Positions 15,199 through 23,064 of a stretch of 64,000 nt of DNA are shown here, one piece after another. The notes beneath the pieces are model-generated. The model worked only from the letters and a program-made list of their open reading frames with translations, made no database searches and had not been told where the DNA came from. The translations under genes were made by a program, and so were the position numbers. Position 1 is the first letter of the stretch; each line of letters opens with the position of its first letter. The stretch is from RYN-111 sp046723735 (GTDB taxonomy: Bacteria > Actinomycetota > Actinomycetes > Mycobacteriales > SCTD01). The stretch lies in assembly GCA_046723735.1 (NCBI GenBank), contig JBKOVB010000113.1, positions 1 through 64,000 on the forward strand. The letters are read 5' to 3'.

Positions 15199-16493
15199 CG
15201 GAACGCCCTCGCTCCCTTGGCCGCGTCGACGACCAGGTCGCGCAGCCGCACCCCGTTGCCCTTCGCGGCAGTGCGCAGCAGCCTCGACCAGGCGGGCTTC
15301 GGTGCCGGGTTGACCACGGTGAACAGTCCCTCGACGACGTCAGCCATCAGGCCGGGGTACTGCTGCTGCACGCGAGGCGACATGACCAGGTCCGGGGCGT
15401 GCCGGAGCCGCCTGTGGTCCTGCAGCACGAACGTCTTGTGCAACGCCTTCGGGTAGGCCGCGAGCCGCTTCTTGGTGGCGTCGCCGGCCCTGGCCGCCGC
15501 CGCCGCGACCCGGCCTGCCTCGAGGCCGGACCCGATCGCGAAGTTCACGCCCTCGAGCCAGATGCCGGCGGCCAGCGTGAGGCCGGCCGCGTCGCCGGTG
15601 ACCAGGAAGCCGTCCGCGTGCAGCGGTGGGATCTCGTGGTAGCCGCCCTCGGGGATCAGGTGCGCGGCGTACTCCTTGAGCTCGCCGCCGCGCACCAGCG
15701 GGGCGATCGCCGGGTGCGCCTTGAGGTCCGCCACGAGCTCCTCCGCGCGCACCTTCGCCTGCGCCAGCCCGGCGATGCTCACGACGACGCCGACCGCGAC
15801 CGAGTCGCGGTTGGTGTAGACGAAGCCGCCGCCGCTGATGCCACGGGTGCAACCGAGCACCTCGATGTCGACCCCGTGGTCGCCGCTGACCCCGAACCGC
15901 TCCTCGATCACCTCCCGGGGCAGGGCCAGCACCTCCTTCACGCCGAGCGTGAGGTGCTCGCTCTGGGTGCGCGGCAGCAGCCCGAGCTCCTTGGCGCAGA
16001 AGGAGTTCACGCCATCGGCGGCGATGACGACCTGGGCGCGGAGGTCGCCTTCGGGCCGGTCGGTGCGCACGCCGACGACCTTCTCCCCGTCGCGGAGCAG
16101 GCCGGTCACGACGGTGCTCGTGACCAGGTGCGCCCCCGCCTCCACGGCCTTGCCGGCGAGCCAGCTGTCGAAGTCCGCCCGGAACGTCGTGCACCCGTTG
16201 TACGGCGGCCGACCCCACGCCTCGGTCCGGAAGTCCACCGTCAGGGCCTGGTGCCCGGTCAGCATCATGGTCTGCCGACGCGTGACCCAGCGCTGCACCG
16301 GGAGCTCGTCCCACCATCCGGGGAGCACGTCGTCGAGCACCCTGGGGTAGACGACTCCGCCGTACACGTTCTTGGAGCCGGGGAACGGCCCGCGCTCGAC
16401 CATGACCACCTTCGCGCCGGCCCGGGCGGCCGTGAGCGCCGCGGCGGCACCCGCAGGTCCGGCGCCGACCACGACGACGTCCCAGTCGGTCAT
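15195..16493 (-). CDS. FixC-like FAD-dependent oxidoreductase (ETF dehydrogenase type)
   Basis: A 432-residue flavoprotein starting MTDWDVVVVGAGPAGAAAAL with a classic FAD-binding glycine motif. The family segment ERGPFPGSKNVYGGVVYPRVLDDVLPGWW follows, typical of FixC and ETF:quinone oxidoreductases. Further motifs are VVIAADGVNSFCAKELGL, LTLGVKEVLALPREVIEERFGV and GFLVTGDAAGLTLAAGIWLEGVNFAIGSGLEAG for the second FAD contact. Unlike fused ETF-QO, it lacks the iron-sulfur part, which is supplied by the FixX-like gene immediately downstream. The start overlaps the ETF-alpha stop as ATGA. It is expected at the inner membrane face, handling electrons from the ETF. Confidence 0.9.
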   Translation of the reverse strand: MTDWDVVVVGAGPAGAAAALTAARAGAKVVMVERGPFPGSKNVYGGVVYPRVLDDVLPGWWDELPVQRWVTRRQTMMLTGHQALTVDFRTEAWGRPPYNGCTTFRADFDSWLAGKAVEAGAHLVTSTVVTGLLRDGEKVVGVRTDRPEGDLRAQVVIAADGVNSFCAKELGLLPRTQSEHLTLGVKEVLALPREVIEERFGVSGDHGVDIEVLGCTRGISGGGFVYTNRDSVAVGVVVSIAGLAQAKVRAEELVADLKAHPAIAPLVRGGELKEYAAHLIPEGGYHEIPPLHADGFLVTGDAAGLTLAAGIWLEGVNFAIGSGLEAGRVAAAAARAGDATKKRLAAYPKALHKTFVLQDHRRLRHAPDLVMSPRVQQQYPGLMADVVEGLFTVVNPAPKPAWSRLLRTAAKGNGVRLRDLVVDAAKGARAFR

Positions 16494-17461
16494 GGGTTCA
16501 CCCCCAGCCGGTCGGCGAGCTCCACCAGTAGCGCGCGCGCGTCCGTGACGAGACCCAGGTCGGCCATGGCGGTCATGGGGCAGCTCGGGTCGGTGTTGAC
16601 GCTGACGACGTGCCGGGGGCTGCCGAGCCCGCCGGTGTGCTGCGAGGCGCCCGCGACGCCGAAGGCGACGTAGAGCTCCGGGTCGATGCCTACGCCGGTG
16701 GTGCCGATCTGGCGGTCGTGCCCCATCCAGCCGGCGTCCGTGACGACGCGCGTGGCGCCTGCGCCGGCGCCGAGCCGGGCTGCGACCGCGGCGAGCAGCG
16801 CGAAGGTGTCCGTGGGCTCTCCGCCCCTGGCCACTAGGCCGGCTCCGCCGCCGAGGACCCGGGTCGCCTCCGCCAGGTCCATCGTCGTCGGGTCCGGCTC
16901 GAGCACCTCGAGGCGCTCCGCGTCGATGCCCGCCGGCACGTCGAGAAGGAGCTCGAAGACCTCGCCGTTGCTCGGCGGCAGCGGGCTGCGGGAGCCGGGC
17001 AGCAGCGTCACCACCACCGGGCCGTCGCAGCGCACCTCGACGTCGAGGCGCCCGGCGAGCCGGCTGAGGACAGCGGTCACGCCCTCCTCGTCGACGCCGG
17101 CGAAGGTGGCGTTCGCGAGCAGCGGTCGGTCGAGGGCGGCCGCCAGGCGAGGGGCGAAGTCGCGCCCGTCCGGGCTGGCGGGCAGGACGAGCATGCGCAC
17201 GTCCTGCAGCAGCGGCACCAGCGCCTTCGACAGCCCGGCCGGCGCGGCCCCGACGGTCTCGGCCTGCCAGGCGCGCGGGGCGCCGAGCTCGGCGGCGGCC
17301 TGCGCCGTACCCGAGCCGAGCAGCAGCACGCGACCGCCGGCCTCGGCCGTGGCCTCGCCGGCTCCCGCGGGCAACGCTCCGTTGCGGGCGATCACAACCG
17401 CGAGGCGGCTCAGCTCGAGCGGCTCCTGGGTGGCGCCTCGATGGACGCTGGTGACCGTCAC
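16490..17461 (-). CDS. Electron transfer flavoprotein alpha subunit (FixB-like), mycofactocin-associated
   Basis: A 323-residue ETF alpha subunit from GTG 17461. The C-terminal FAD domain is well preserved: ARLGAGAGATRVVTDAGWMGHDRQIGTTGVGIDPELYVAFGVAGASQHTGGL, then HVVSVNTDPSCPMTAMADLGLVTDARALLVELADRL, matching the canonical NtDp.aP.f..adyG...D..... pattern. The N-terminal half is more divergent, as is common for special-purpose ETFs. It partners with the beta subunit at 14044-14904. A long inverted repeat (17479-17540) lies just 17 bases before the start and may influence expression of the second half of the mft array. Confidence 0.88.
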   Translation of the reverse strand: MTVTSVHRGATQEPLELSRLAVVIARNGALPAGAGEATAEAGGRVLLLGSGTAQAAAELGAPRAWQAETVGAAPAGLSKALVPLLQDVRMLVLPASPDGRDFAPRLAAALDRPLLANATFAGVDEEGVTAVLSRLAGRLDVEVRCDGPVVVTLLPGSRSPLPPSNGEVFELLLDVPAGIDAERLEVLEPDPTTMDLAEATRVLGGGAGLVARGGEPTDTFALLAAVAARLGAGAGATRVVTDAGWMGHDRQIGTTGVGIDPELYVAFGVAGASQHTGGLGSPRHVVSVNTDPSCPMTAMADLGLVTDARALLVELADRLGVNP

Positions 17462-17478
17462 AGGCCACCACCCTCGCG

Positions 17479-17540
17479 CCGATCATGGAGTTGTGGAACG
17501 GACGCTGAGCGTGGCGCGCGTGCCACAACTCCATGATCGG
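17479..17540. repeat. Long perfect inverted repeat inside the mycofactocin array
   Basis: Two 18-base arms, CCGATCATGGAGTTGTGG and its exact complement, enclose 26 bases that contain a smaller dyad ACGCT-G-AGCGT. The element lies in the 94-base gap between the OYE type 1 gene and the ETF-alpha gene, the largest gap in the array. It could act as an attenuator, RNA-stability hairpin or terminator dividing the operon, or be a REP-like mobile remnant. Confidence 0.85.
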
Positions 17541-17555
17541 CAGGGAAGGGGGCGG

Positions 17556-19508
17556 TCACAGGGACACCGCCACGCGATGGCCGTCCACCACGGCGGCGTG
17601 CGCCCTGCGCGGGGCGAGGCAGTCGCCGACCCGGTGGACCGCGAACGGCGCGCCCTTGAGCTCGTGCCACAGGTGGTCGTCGGCGCGCTGCTGGCCGGCG
17701 ACGACGACCCAGTCGACCGTGCGCGTCACGTCCGTGCCGGTCGGGTGGTGCTGGAACGTGAGCGTGACCCGTCCGCCCTCCTCGCTCGCCGCCATCGGCA
17801 CGACGTCGGTGAGCTGCCCGATCCCCTTGGCGTCCGCCTTCACGTTCCAGGTCTCGAGGTCGAGGGTGATGCCCAGGTCCTGACCGACGACCATGCCGGG
17901 AGTCGCGACCTCGACGGCGCAGCCGCGGTCGGCGAGCAGCTCCGCCACCGACGTGGCCGGGTGGAAGCCGAGCTCGTCGAGCACGAGGACTCGCCCCGAC
18001 GGCTCGACTCGGCCCTCGAGCACGTCGCGGACGTCGACCACGCGCGCCACATCCCCTGCCCACCAGGGCTTCTGGGGCACGGCACCCGTGGCAAGCACGA
18101 CGGCGTCGGGGGCCTCGTCGCGGAGCAGGTCGGCAGTCGCCTCGCACGACAGCTTCACGTCCACCCCGAGCCGCTGGGCCGCGGCGACGAGGTTGCGCGT
18201 GAGGTCGAGGAACTCGGCCCGGCTCGGCACGCTCGCTGCCGTGGGCACCTGGCCGCCCAGGCGCTCCGACCGCTCGAACAACGTCACGTGGTGCCCGCGC
18301 TCGGCCGCCGTGACGGCGGCCTGCAGCCCGCCCGGGCCGCCGCCGACGACCAGCACCCGCTGCGTCCGCCGGCGCGGCTCGGGGAGCAGCACCGACTCCC
18401 GGCCGGTGCGCGGGTTCTCGATGCAGCCAAGCCAGCGGTTCAGCCCCATCCGGCCCACGCACTCCTGGTTGCAGGACAGGCAGGTGCGGATGTCGGTCGC
18501 GGCGCCCGACCGCGCCTTGCGGACGAAGTCGGGGTCGGCGATCTGGCCTCGGACGACGCCGATCAGGTCGGCCTGTCCGGCGGCGAGCGCGCGGTCCGCC
18601 TGCACAGGGTCCTTGAACCGCCCCACCCCGACGACCGGCAGCGACACGGCCTCGCGGATGGCGGACGGGATGAACATCGCGTAGCCCGGCGGCACCTGCA
18701 TCGACGCCTCGATCATGTAGAGCGTGGCGGTCGCGACCCCGATCGAGGTGTTGATGTAGTCGACCTGGCCGGTGGCCTCGACCATCCTGGCGACCTCGAC
18801 GGCCTCCTCGATCGTGGTCCCGCCCTCGATGAGCTCGTCGCCGCACAAGCGCACGCCCAGCGCCTTCTGCGGGCCCAGCACCGCGCGCACCGCGGCCACC
18901 ACCTCGAGCAGCAGCCGGGCCCGGTTGGCCAGCGGGCCGCCGTACTGGTCGGTGCGGGCGTTCGTGGCGGGGCTCAGGAAGCCGCGCACGATGGACGAGT
19001 GCGAGCACTGCAGCTCCACGCCGTCGAACCCGCCCGCCATGCAGTGCTCCGCCACCTGCGCGTAGCCCTCGACGACCGAGCGGATCTCGTGCAGCTCCAA
19101 GGCCTTCGGCACCTCGCGGAACAGCGGGTCCGGGATCGGGCTCGGCCCCCAGACGGGCAGTCGGGAGAACATCGACGAGGCCTGCCCGCCGTTGTGGTTC
19201 AGCTGTGCCAGCACCGGTACGCCGTGCGCGTGCACGGCCTCGGTGATGCGGCGGTATCCGGGAATCACCCGCGAGTCGAAGCCGTGGATGAGCTTCTCGT
19301 AGGGCCAGTCCGTGACGTGGGTCGAGTGCTCCTCGGTGATGATCAGCCCGGCGCCCCCGGCGGCCCTGGCCGCGTAGTACGCGGCGTGCTGCGTGGACGG
19401 CAGCCCGTCCTGGGCGTAGTTGGTGAGGTGCGCGCTGAAGACGATTCGGTTGCGAAGGGTCAGGGGTCCCAGCCGCAGCGGCGAGAAGAGATGCTTGTAG
19501 CGGCTCAT
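17556..19508 (-). CDS. Mycofactocin-system FadH/OYE-family oxidoreductase (type 1-like)
   Basis: A 650-residue enzyme from ATG 19508 (ATGA overlap with the other OYE gene). The N-terminal FMN barrel (about 1-350) opens with YKHLFSPLRLGPLTLRNRIVFSAHLTNYA and holds the family segment QLNHNGGQASS. A [4Fe-4S] cluster site follows: CLSCNQECVGRMGLNRWLGC. The C-terminal half has an FAD/NAD(P) domain (RVLVVGGGPGGLQAAVTAAERGHHVTLFE). This plan matches 2,4-dienoyl-CoA reductase FadH and trimethylamine dehydrogenase. Related families are recognised near mycofactocin genes in Frankia and Rhodococcus, with unknown function. A reductive role on an enoyl or ketone substrate is inferred. Confidence 0.88.
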   Translation of the reverse strand: MSRYKHLFSPLRLGPLTLRNRIVFSAHLTNYAQDGLPSTQHAAYYAARAAGGAGLIITEEHSTHVTDWPYEKLIHGFDSRVIPGYRRITEAVHAHGVPVLAQLNHNGGQASSMFSRLPVWGPSPIPDPLFREVPKALELHEIRSVVEGYAQVAEHCMAGGFDGVELQCSHSSIVRGFLSPATNARTDQYGGPLANRARLLLEVVAAVRAVLGPQKALGVRLCGDELIEGGTTIEEAVEVARMVEATGQVDYINTSIGVATATLYMIEASMQVPPGYAMFIPSAIREAVSLPVVGVGRFKDPVQADRALAAGQADLIGVVRGQIADPDFVRKARSGAATDIRTCLSCNQECVGRMGLNRWLGCIENPRTGRESVLLPEPRRRTQRVLVVGGGPGGLQAAVTAAERGHHVTLFERSERLGGQVPTAASVPSRAEFLDLTRNLVAAAQRLGVDVKLSCEATADLLRDEAPDAVVLATGAVPQKPWWAGDVARVVDVRDVLEGRVEPSGRVLVLDELGFHPATSVAELLADRGCAVEVATPGMVVGQDLGITLDLETWNVKADAKGIGQLTDVVPMAASEEGGRVTLTFQHHPTGTDVTRTVDWVVVAGQQRADDHLWHELKGAPFAVHRVGDCLAPRRAHAAVVDGHRVAVSL

Positions 19509-21430
19509 CCGTGGCCTCCGGTCACGACGCCACACAGCTCGAGAGCACGCCGTCGGCCCTCGAGCACAGCCTCAAGCACGGTCCGCGGCGCGACGCAGTC
19601 CCCAGCCCTGAGCGTGCCGGTCGTGTAGAGCGACTCCTGAGGCAGCCGGTGGCCGCAGTCGACGACGACGGCGCAGGGCACCTCGCGCCGGACGCCGGTC
19701 CAGACGTCTTCGAGCACCGCAGTGCCACTGGAAGCCTTGCGCAGCAACGACTTCAGCTCGCGCGGCACGCCGGCACGCAGCAGCCGGGTGTTGCAGTCGG
19801 CGAGGTCTCCGGTCAGCGACAGCTGGGTGCCGACGACCGGGTCCTGGGTCACGAGCCGGACCTCGCGCCCTTCGCGCGCGAGTCGCTCGGCGACGCTCAC
19901 GCCGACCGGGCCACCCACTGGGTCCAGCACGACGACCGGGCCCTCGGGCGCGAGTCCCCGCAGCGCCTGGCGGCTGTCGAGGACCGGGACGTCCAGGACG
20001 AGCTCACGGCGCCGCGACCCGGTGGCCAGCACGACCGGTCCGGCCCAGGTCTCGAGCTCGGCCTCGGTCACGGTGGTGTCGGTGCGGACGGTGACGCCGA
20101 GCCGGTCGCACTCCGCGGCGAGCCAGTCGGTGAGGGCACGCAGCCGCTCACGGCCGGCGCCCAGGGACGCGTCGTTGACCGCGCCGCCGAGCACCGGGAG
20201 CGCCTCGTGCAGCTCGACCTGGCGGCCCTGCAGCGCCAACACGCGCGCGCACTCCATGCCCGCGGGGCCTCCGCCGACGACCAGCACCGGCTCGCCGCCG
20301 CCACCTCGTTGCGTCCGCTCGGCTGCCGCGCGGCTCGAGCGGATGCAAGGCTCGGGGTCCGTGGTCTCGTGCCCTGACCGGGGCTCGCCGATGCACGACA
20401 CGAGCGGGTTGCGGGCATCCCGGACGCGGCAGGCCTGGTTGCACAGCACGCACGGCCGCGGCGTCTCGCCGGTGCGCAGCTTCGCCACGAGCGAGGGCTC
20501 GGCGATCTGCGCGCGGGTCATCTCGACCACCTCGCACACCTGGTCGGCGAGCGCCTTCTCGGCGACCGCCGGCGACACGACAGACCCCTGCAGCACAACG
20601 GGAACGCCTGCGACAGCGCGGATCTGCGCACACAACTCGCGGTTGAACGCCTCAGAAACGTGGGCGTCCGGCCGGTACGCCGACCCGGCGAACGGCCCGG
20701 CCTTCACCACCACGAGCAGGTCCACGAGCCCGGTCACCGACTCGACAACCGGCACGACGTTCTCAGGGGTGATGCCGGCCCACGGCGCGAGCTCGTCGCA
20801 GGACAGCCGCAGCGACAGGAGCTTGTCCCCGACGGCCTCGCGTACGGCGGTCAGCACCTCGCGGAGCAGGCGGCCCTTGTCGGTGCCGTAGCCGTCGCCC
20901 CGCTGGTTGGTGACCCCGGACACGAACTGCCGCAGCAGCGAGCGGTCGCCCGCCTCGACCTCGACGCCGTCGCAGCCGGACGCGACCGCGAGCGCGGCCG
21001 CGGACGCGAAACCTGCTGTCAGCGCGGCGATCTCGTCGTCCTCCATGACCTGCGGCATCTCGCGGTTGACCGCGTCCGCCACCGGCGAGGCCCCCCAGAG
21101 CGCGGCCTGGGAGTACGCCGAGGAGCCCTGGTTTCCGGTGTGCCCGAGCGAGGCAAGCACGAGCGCCGGGCCGCACGCGTCCTTGACCGCCCGCCAGCCT
21201 GGGCCGCACTCGGACGCGAGCGGCGCCCTCTCGTAGGGCCAGTCCGACGCGTGCACCGACGCGGTCTCGGTCACGACGACGCCGCACCCGCCGGCCGCAC
21301 GCGCGGCGTAGTAGGCCACGTGCCGGTCGGACAACGCGCGACCGCGGCCGAGGTTGGTCTCGTGCGGCCCGAAGAGCACGCGCGCCGGGGCGGTGACCCC
21401 GCCGAGGTCGACGGGCGAGGTGAGCAGCAT
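19505..21430 (-). CDS. Mycofactocin-system FadH/OYE-family oxidoreductase (type 2-like)
   Basis: A 641-residue paralogue of the next gene, from ATG 21430, whose first base is the last base of the mftC stop (TGATG). It has an FMN barrel with LFGPHETNLGRGRALSDRHVAYYAARAAGGCGVVVTETASVHASDWPYE, cluster cysteines CVLCNQACRVRDARNPLVSC, and a dinucleotide domain (PVLVVGGGPAGMECARVLALQGRQVELHEA). Conserved active-site His pairs of OYE enzymes are less obvious here than in type 1. The barrel sequence is clearly divergent from the other copy, so the pair is an old duplication rather than a recent one. The reaction is unknown. Confidence 0.87.
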   Translation of the reverse strand: MLLTSPVDLGGVTAPARVLFGPHETNLGRGRALSDRHVAYYAARAAGGCGVVVTETASVHASDWPYERAPLASECGPGWRAVKDACGPALVLASLGHTGNQGSSAYSQAALWGASPVADAVNREMPQVMEDDEIAALTAGFASAAALAVASGCDGVEVEAGDRSLLRQFVSGVTNQRGDGYGTDKGRLLREVLTAVREAVGDKLLSLRLSCDELAPWAGITPENVVPVVESVTGLVDLLVVVKAGPFAGSAYRPDAHVSEAFNRELCAQIRAVAGVPVVLQGSVVSPAVAEKALADQVCEVVEMTRAQIAEPSLVAKLRTGETPRPCVLCNQACRVRDARNPLVSCIGEPRSGHETTDPEPCIRSSRAAAERTQRGGGGEPVLVVGGGPAGMECARVLALQGRQVELHEALPVLGGAVNDASLGAGRERLRALTDWLAAECDRLGVTVRTDTTVTEAELETWAGPVVLATGSRRRELVLDVPVLDSRQALRGLAPEGPVVVLDPVGGPVGVSVAERLAREGREVRLVTQDPVVGTQLSLTGDLADCNTRLLRAGVPRELKSLLRKASSGTAVLEDVWTGVRREVPCAVVVDCGHRLPQESLYTTGTLRAGDCVAPRTVLEAVLEGRRRALELCGVVTGGHG

Positions 21431-22575
21431 CAGACCGGCGATTCGTTGCAGGGTCGCGCGCTGATGGTCACGGGCACCGGGCCTCCGCGGACGCCGCCCC
21501 GGTGGGAGTGGTCGCCGCTCGGCCTGGGTGCGGAGGAGACCCCGGCGAGGGCCAGCTCGCCGTACCCCTGCACGCACTCGGGGTCGGGACCGTCGAGCGG
21601 CAGGCCGGTGAAGAACTTCGCCGCCATGCAGCCGCCCTGGCAGCTGTCGTAGAACGAGCACGACGTGCAGGCGCCGGCAGACTGCGGCTGGCGCAGCGAT
21701 GCGAACAGCTCCGACCCCCGCCACACCTGCTGGAAGCCCCCGGGCTCGCGGACGTTGCCGGCGAGGAACTCGTCGTGGATCGCGAACGGGCAGGCGTACA
21801 CGTCTCCCACCGGGTCGATGAGGCACACCACGCGCCCGGCGCCGCACAGGTTCAGGCCGGGAAGCGCTGCACCGTAAGCGGAAAGGTGGAAGAACGAGTC
21901 TCCCGTGAGCACCTGCTCCCCGTGGGCGAGCAGCCAGTCATAGAGCTCACGCTGCTGCTCCGGCGTCGGGTGCAGCTCGTCCCACACGTCCGCGCCTCGT
22001 CCGCTCGGCCGCAGCCTGGTCAGCCGCAGCGTGGCGCCGAAGGAGTCGGCCAGCGCCTTGAAGGCGTCGAGCTGGCCGACGTTGTGCCGGGTGCAGACGA
22101 CGCTGATCTTCGCGTCCTTGAAACCCGCGTCACGCAGGTGCCCGAGCGCCCGCAGCGCCATGTCGAACGATCCCTGCCCGCGCACCGCGTCGTTGACCGC
22201 GGCGGTCGCGCCGTCGAGCGAGATCTGCACGTCCACGTAGTCGCTCGCCGCGAGCCGGGACGCCACCTCGGCGTCGATCCGCACCCCGTTGGTCGAAAAC
22301 TTCACGCCGACCTTGTGCGCGGTGGCGTAGTCGACGAGCTCCCAGAAGTCCGCGCGCACGGTGGGCTCGCCGCCGCCGATGTTCACGTAGAACACCTGCA
22401 TACGCTCGAGCTCGTCGATGACCGCCTTGCACTCGTCGGTCGACAGCTCCCGCGGGTCGCGCCGACCCGACGACGACAGGCAGTGCACGCAGGCGAGGTT
22501 GCACGCGTAGGTGAGCTCCCACGTCAGGCAGATGGGTGCGTCCAGCCCGGTCTTGAAGTGCTCGACCAGCTTCAC
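21430..22575 (-). CDS. mftC: Mycofactocin radical SAM maturase MftC
   Basis: A 381-residue radical SAM/SPASM protein from GTG 22575, overlapping the mftB stop as GTGA. The SAM-cluster motif CNLACVHC has Cys25, Cys29 and Cys32. GGGEPTVRADFWELVDYA and STNGVRID follow. C-terminal auxiliary-cluster cysteines are seen in LCGAGRVVCLIDPVGDVYACPF and CTSCSFYDSCQGGCMAAKF, then a Cys in DPECVQGYG. MftC oxidatively decarboxylates the MftA C-terminal tyrosine and then forms the C-C bond to valine that makes the lactam core. The last 35 or so residues form a low-complexity tail. Confidence 0.96.
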   Translation of the reverse strand: MKLVEHFKTGLDAPICLTWELTYACNLACVHCLSSSGRRDPRELSTDECKAVIDELERMQVFYVNIGGGEPTVRADFWELVDYATAHKVGVKFSTNGVRIDAEVASRLAASDYVDVQISLDGATAAVNDAVRGQGSFDMALRALGHLRDAGFKDAKISVVCTRHNVGQLDAFKALADSFGATLRLTRLRPSGRGADVWDELHPTPEQQRELYDWLLAHGEQVLTGDSFFHLSAYGAALPGLNLCGAGRVVCLIDPVGDVYACPFAIHDEFLAGNVREPGGFQQVWRGSELFASLRQPQSAGACTSCSFYDSCQGGCMAAKFFTGLPLDGPDPECVQGYGELALAGVSSAPRPSGDHSHRGGVRGGPVPVTISARPCNESPV

Positions 22576-22856
22576 GACGTCAGCATCCCGGTGGTCTCCA
22601 GCGTGGCCAGCGCCGTGCGGAACGCCGGCCGCTCTCCCTCCGGTACGCCGGACAGCGCCTCCTCGACCGACGTGCTGCCGTCGAGCCGCTGCACGACCTC
22701 GAGCAGGCGGCGGTCCTTGAGGAACGACAGCCGCCTGGTGCCGAAGTGGTAGAGCAGCGCGCCGAACGGCTCGGGCCGGACGGACACCTGCGGGTGGAGC
22801 GCGAGCACCGGCATGGGACTCGCCACGGCTCGCCCGTCGCTCGTTGCCGTGGGCAA
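22572..22856 (-). CDS. mftB: Mycofactocin peptide chaperone MftB
   Basis: A 94-residue RiPP-recognition (PqqD-like) protein. The start is TTG 22856, chosen because AGGAGA stands seven bases before it, 17 bases after the mftA stop; an in-frame ATG at 22814 would give an 80-residue form with a weak ribosome site. The core HPQVSVRPEPFGALLYHFGTRRLSFLKDRRLLEVVQRLDG is the recognisable MftB signature. MftB binds the MftA leader and presents it to MftC. It is coupled to mftC by a four-base overlap. Confidence 0.93.
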   Translation of the reverse strand: MPTATSDGRAVASPMPVLALHPQVSVRPEPFGALLYHFGTRRLSFLKDRRLLEVVQRLDGSTSVEEALSGVPEGERPAFRTALATLETTGMLTS

Positions 22857-22873
22857 CTCCCTTCTCCTGCTCG

Positions 22874-22981
22874 CTAGTAGACGCCGCACATGCCGTCGAT
22901 GGACACGTCCTCGACGAGCAGGTCCTCCTCGACCAGGGTGTCGTCGACGACCTCGACCTCGAGCTCAGCGGTCTCAGGCAC
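22874..22981 (-). CDS. mftA: Mycofactocin precursor peptide MftA
   Basis: A 35-residue acidic peptide from GTG 22981, preceded by a near-perfect AGGAGG at four bases. The leader is rich in Glu, Asp and Val (PETAELEVEVVDDTLVEEDL), and the C-terminus is IDGMCGVY, the invariant mycofactocin core in which the terminal Val-Tyr becomes the redox-active cofactor. It is first in the array and divergent from mftR. Confidence 0.97.
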   Translation of the reverse strand: MPETAELEVEVVDDTLVEEDLLVEDVSIDGMCGVY

Positions 22982-23064
22982 GGTTCCTCCTAGGGTGACG
23001 GCGGTCACAAGCAGGTGGCACCATAAACGGCACTCGGTGCAACAAACAAGAGGAGTCCCGCAGG
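22982..23064. promoter_or_regulatory. Divergent mftA/mftR promoter region with candidate MftR operators
   Basis: For mftA (minus strand) a TTGTTT (-35, complement at 23044-23049) and TATGGT (-10, complement at 23020-23025) are 18 bases apart. Over this core lies an imperfect dyad GGCACC (23017-23022) with GGTGC (23036-23040). A second dyad, GTGAC-GGCG-GTCAC (22995-23008), sits between the likely start point and the mftA ribosome site. Either could bind MftR, a TetR-family protein. On the plus strand GAGGAG at 23050-23055 is the mftR ribosome site. Confidence 0.5.
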
